7,401 nt of DNA. Source: an uncultured Tannerella sp. (GTDB taxonomy: Bacteria > Bacteroidota > Bacteroidia > Bacteroidales > Tannerellaceae). The translations under genes and the position numbers were made by a program. How positions within the stretch are numbered: the first letter of the stretch is position 1; each line of letters starts with the position of its first letter. Positions 5,019-7,401 of the stretch are shown piece after piece. The notes beneath the pieces are model-generated. The model saw nothing but the letters and a program-made list of their open reading frames with translations. It did not search any database and was not told the origin of the DNA. Where the stretch lies: positions 1 to 7,401 of the forward strand of contig CALHPT010000342.1 in NCBI GenBank assembly GCA_938036405.1, in the 5' to 3' direction.

Positions 5019-5903
5019 TCAGCAGGACGCGGCTTTCATTCCGAGATAGTATTCGGAGCGTTCCTTGTCCCACCCGAGGCGCTGCTTCTTGGCCGTGTCG
5101 TCGTCGGGATAGGGGTTGAGGAGTTCGCCTTTGTAGTAATGGCATCGCGGCAAGATGGGGAGTAGGCGGAAGGGCAGATGAATATCCATGTAGCGCCGGA
5201 AGTGTTCCTCTTTTCGGCCGACAGCGGGGTGATGCAGATAAGCGATGTACGGCAGGGACTCGTAGCCTTTGAAGTATGCCTTCCATTCTTGCTTCGTGAG
5301 CATGACCCATAGCTGCTCGAAACGTTGCTCGTGCGCCCAGATGTTGTGTCGGACGGTGTGCGGCGCGTGCGGATTGGCCGATTCGCCTTTGTAGAAGCGG
5401 TAATAGGGTTCGAGGTGACGGTGCTCGCCCGTGGGCGGCATGGGTAACACCCAATCTTTTTCGTTCATGCCCACGCACGGGAGGCAGCCTTTTTCGCGGC
5501 AATCCAGATAATCTGCGTAGCCTATCGGGAAGACACTGCGATGCGCCAGCCAGACGACTTTCCGAAACCAAAAGGCGTACTCCGGATCCTTCCCCTTGCT
5601 GGCGCTCAGCAGCTCCGGATAACAGGCCGCAAAGAGGTCGGCCAACTCCTCCGCCGACTTCCCACAGCTATCGAATCCCACAGCGCCGTGCCACGCCATC
5701 TGCTCCGGGATCTCCTTGTTGGGATAGTCTTCTAAATACCCCGTCCAATCCATGTCCTCCTTACGCAGGATCTGCACGCGATAGGCTCCTCCGCTCGGCG
5801 ACATATTCCCCGAGAAGCGAAGGCGCTCATAGCCGCGCTTGTGCAGCGCTTCGACGAGTAGCACCACGTCTTTGGCGCCGATGGTGTACAGGATCTCTTT
5901 CAT
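5019..5903 (-). CDS. Conserved-looking protein of unknown function
   Basis: A 294-residue protein that I do not recognise. It has no signal peptide and no membrane segment, so it should be cytosolic. It is rich in aromatic residues and His. Visible features: two Cys-containing spots, CREKGCLPC (135-143) and the C-terminal AASC. There is also an internal repeat of a short motif, YKGESANP (171-178) and YKGELLNP (257-264), each preceded by a WVLPMPP / LLPILPR type segment, suggesting an ancient duplication of the C-terminal half. The reading frame is intact, with the GC-rich composition of its neighbours. The ATG at 5903 follows the stop of the HAD-thioesterase fusion by three bases, so translation is probably coupled and the two products may work together. 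No function is assigned. Confidence 0.8.
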   Translation of the reverse strand: MKEILYTIGAKDVVLLVEALHKRGYERLRFSGNMSPSGGAYRVQILRKEDMDWTGYLEDYPNKEIPEQMAWHGAVGFDSCGKSAEELADLFAACYPELLSASKGKDPEYAFWFRKVVWLAHRSVFPIGYADYLDCREKGCLPCVGMNEKDWVLPMPPTGEHRHLEPYYRFYKGESANPHAPHTVRHNIWAHEQRFEQLWVMLTKQEWKAYFKGYESLPYIAYLHHPAVGRKEEHFRRYMDIHLPFRLLPILPRCHYYKGELLNPYPDDDTAKKQRLGWDKERSEYYLGMKAASC

Positions 5904-5906
5904 GGC

Positions 5907-7139
5907 TCAGCGCTTCTTCATCACGCTGTTGACCACGCGGACGGAGGAGACGAGCTTGTCGGTAGAGGTGTAGATGTTCACGTCCCAGACGTGCGACGAG
6001 CGACCTTGATGAATCACCGTGGCCACGGCGCGCACCGTGTCGCCCTCGTGTGCCGAGGAGACGTGGTTGCCGCTCACTTGCATGCCGACCATCATCTCGT
6101 CCGGCTGGCAAAGGATCATCGACCCGAGGCCGGCCACCGTCTCGGCGAGTGCCAAGGAGGCGCCGCCGTGCAGGATGCCGAACGGTTGCCGTGTACGCTC
6201 ATCGACCGGCATAGTGGCTTCCACGCGACCCTTTGCGGCGTAGGTGTATTGGATGCCGAGGTTGCCCATCAGCGCATGCCGACCCGACTCGTTGAGCTTG
6301 TCGAGCGGGATGGCCGTATCGCGGATCTCGGCCAGGATGGCCTTTTCGAGCGCCACCGCCACACCGTCCTCGGCGTTCGTGAGCGTCACCACGTCGGCAC
6401 ACGCCTTGACCGAATCCTGCGCGTTGCCCATGGCCACGCCCAAGCCCACCAGCTGGAGCATCGGCACGTCGCGGACACCATCGCCGATGGCCACCACATC
6501 CGTTGGGTCGATCCCCTCCTTCTCCAGCAGCACGCTCAGCGTATTTGACTTATCGACCGACTCGGCCACCACCTCCAGGAAATAATCCTCTGACCGCAAC
6601 ACATCCAGCGTGCCCGCCAGCCGTCGCCGCCAATGCTCCTCGAGGCCCACGAGCGCCGCCTCATCGTCGCTAACCAGCATCACCTTACACGGCGAAAAGT
6701 CCACCGCCGCGGCCCAGTTCGCCGCCTCTTCCACACGCATTCCATTCAGCTTGGCCTCATGCTGCACATGCGCGTTCTGGGCATCGCTCGTCACGATCCG
6801 ATCCTCGCGATAGGTAAAGATGGTGAAGCCGCGCTTCCGCGCCCCACGCTCCAGATAGGCCATGAATTGCGGATCAATCCGCCGCTCGAATACACGCTCG
6901 CCGGTTGGCACATGGATGATCTGCGCGCCGTTGTACGAGAGCACAAAGCCGCCGTTCTTATCCAGTTCTAACGCCCGTGCCAGCGGCATCACGCCGTGCG
7001 TTGGCCGCCCCGAGGCCAGCACCACGCGTACGCCCATCTGTTGCACCTTGACCAGCGTGGCGCGGGTGCGTGCGCTGATCGTTTGTTCATCCGTAAGCAG
7101 TGTGCCGTCCACATCGAGCACAATCATCTTATACTTCAT
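5907..7139 (-). CDS. Fusion of Cof-type HAD phosphatase and hotdog thioesterase
   Basis: A 410-residue two-domain cytosolic protein. Residues 1 to about 268 are a Cof/type IIB HAD hydrolase: motif I DVDGTLL (nucleophile D9, acid D11), motif II S43 in LASGRP, motif III K197, motif IV GDGVRD (219-224). Known relatives dephosphorylate small phosphorylated metabolites. Motif IV has Arg223 where GDxxND is usual. Residues about 278-410 are a PaaI/YdiI-like hotdog thioesterase, with QPFGILHGG (318-326) and LAE (331-333). H324 and E333 have the same nine-residue spacing as the catalytic His/Glu of E. coli YdiI (MenI), which hydrolyses 1,4-dihydroxy-2-naphthoyl-CoA in menaquinone synthesis. The C-terminus (GNHVSSAHEG, 357-366, and HVWDVNIY, 383-390) also follows that family. 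The linker is short (about 268-278) and the frame continuous. It starts 12 bases after the Lrp-like gene. The substrate of either half is not known. Confidence 0.9.
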   Translation of the reverse strand: MKYKMIVLDVDGTLLTDEQTISARTRATLVKVQQMGVRVVLASGRPTHGVMPLARALELDKNGGFVLSYNGAQIIHVPTGERVFERRIDPQFMAYLERGARKRGFTIFTYREDRIVTSDAQNAHVQHEAKLNGMRVEEAANWAAAVDFSPCKVMLVSDDEAALVGLEEHWRRRLAGTLDVLRSEDYFLEVVAESVDKSNTLSVLLEKEGIDPTDVVAIGDGVRDVPMLQLVGLGVAMGNAQDSVKACADVVTLTNAEDGVAVALEKAILAEIRDTAIPLDKLNESGRHALMGNLGIQYTYAAKGRVEATMPVDERTRQPFGILHGGASLALAETVAGLGSMILCQPDEMMVGMQVSGNHVSSAHEGDTVRAVATVIHQGRSSHVWDVNIYTSTDKLVSSVRVVNSVMKKR

Positions 7140-7151
7140 TGTCGTCTGATT

Positions 7152-7401
7152 TTATATGTGTATGCCGTATTCCCTTTTCACCTCGTCCATCACGAAAATG
7201 CTGTGGATCGAACCGATATAATCGATCGTTCCGAGTACGTTCAGGAGGAACGTCTGATAGTACTTCATGTCCGGAGCATGGATCTTGAGCAGATAGTCAT
7301 AGTCGCCGGCGATATTGTAACACTCGGTGACCTCCGGAATAGCCTGGATTCTACGGGTAAAATCGGCCGCAATCTCTCGATTGATACGACTCATCTTCAC
7401 G
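7152..7401 (-). CDS. Lrp/AsnC-family transcription regulator, C-terminal part
   Basis: Partial gene: the 5' portion lies beyond the right edge. The visible 82 residues form an AsnC/RAM (ACT-like) effector-binding and oligomerisation domain, with the typical VTECYNIAGDYDYLLKI segment (24-40), DM..Y..F (44-51) and S.FVM.EVK (67-75). Whole family members are about 150-160 residues with an N-terminal helix-turn-helix, so roughly half is missing. The GTG at 7400 is most likely an internal Val rather than the start. Such proteins bind amino acids and control amino-acid metabolism genes. Its closeness to the downstream fusion gene (12 bases) implies a shared transcript; whether it regulates these genes is not visible. 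Confidence 0.9.
   Translation of the reverse strand, partial: VKMSRINREIAADFTRRIQAIPEVTECYNIAGDYDYLLKIHAPDMKYYQTFLLNVLGTIDYIGSIHSIFVMDEVKREYGIHI

Noticed and set aside
4927..5571. 214-residue minus-strand frame overlapping the orphan gene
   Set aside because: Arg/Pro/Leu-rich out-of-frame translation typical of GC-rich shadows; the 294-residue frame has balanced composition and is coupled to the upstream gene.
5991..6548. 185-residue plus-strand frame opposite the HAD-thioesterase gene
   Set aside because: Antisense shadow with His/Arg-rich composition and no motif; the minus-strand gene carries full catalytic motifs.

Overview
The window looks like chromosomal DNA from a GC-rich member of the Bacteroidetes, class Bacteroidia. 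The clues are a long (661-residue) urocanate hydratase, promoter boxes of the Bacteroides type (TAnnTTTG with an upstream TTTG/TTGC), absence of strong Shine-Dalgarno sequences, and a tRNA gene without an encoded CCA. A Tannerella- or Porphyromonas-like oral/gut lineage is plausible, but this is an inference from style and not an identification. All supported genes are on the minus strand, so transcription runs from high to low coordinates.

Right part (7401 to 5019): a tight gene string. It starts with the C-terminal half of an Lrp/AsnC-family regulator, cut by the window edge. Twelve bases later comes a 410-residue fusion of a Cof-type HAD phosphatase and a hotdog (PaaI/MenI-like) thioesterase. 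Three bases after that comes a 294-residue orphan protein that I do not recognise. The spacing implies one transcript. The thioesterase half resembles enzymes that hydrolyse 1,4-dihydroxy-2-naphthoyl-CoA in menaquinone synthesis, though its substrate cannot be read from sequence.

Middle (5018 to 3490): a 7-bp tandem repeat abuts the -7 box of a probable tyrS promoter and occupies the place where the -33 element should be. Then come tyrS (tyrosyl-tRNA synthetase, complete with all motifs) and, 63 bases downstream, a tRNA-Gln(UUG) gene with its own Bacteroides-type promoter.

Gene-poor stretch (3489 to 2981, about 500 bases): two imperfect hairpins, one with a G-rich loop, then four tandem copies of a 42-bp unit bounded by a perfect 10-bp inverted repeat, then a probable hutU promoter. 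The 42-bp period equals about four DNA helical turns, and the array ends roughly 65 bp upstream of the -33 element (or about 30 bp if the flanking inverted repeat is counted). It could therefore be a phased regulatory or structural element, or a small non-autonomous repeat element. This is the least explained part of the window.

Left part (2980 to 8): hutU (urocanate hydratase, histidine degradation) followed after 12 bases by a secreted DUF6624-type protein. No other hut gene is visible; the window ends 7 bases after the DUF6624 gene, so neighbours beyond it are unknown.
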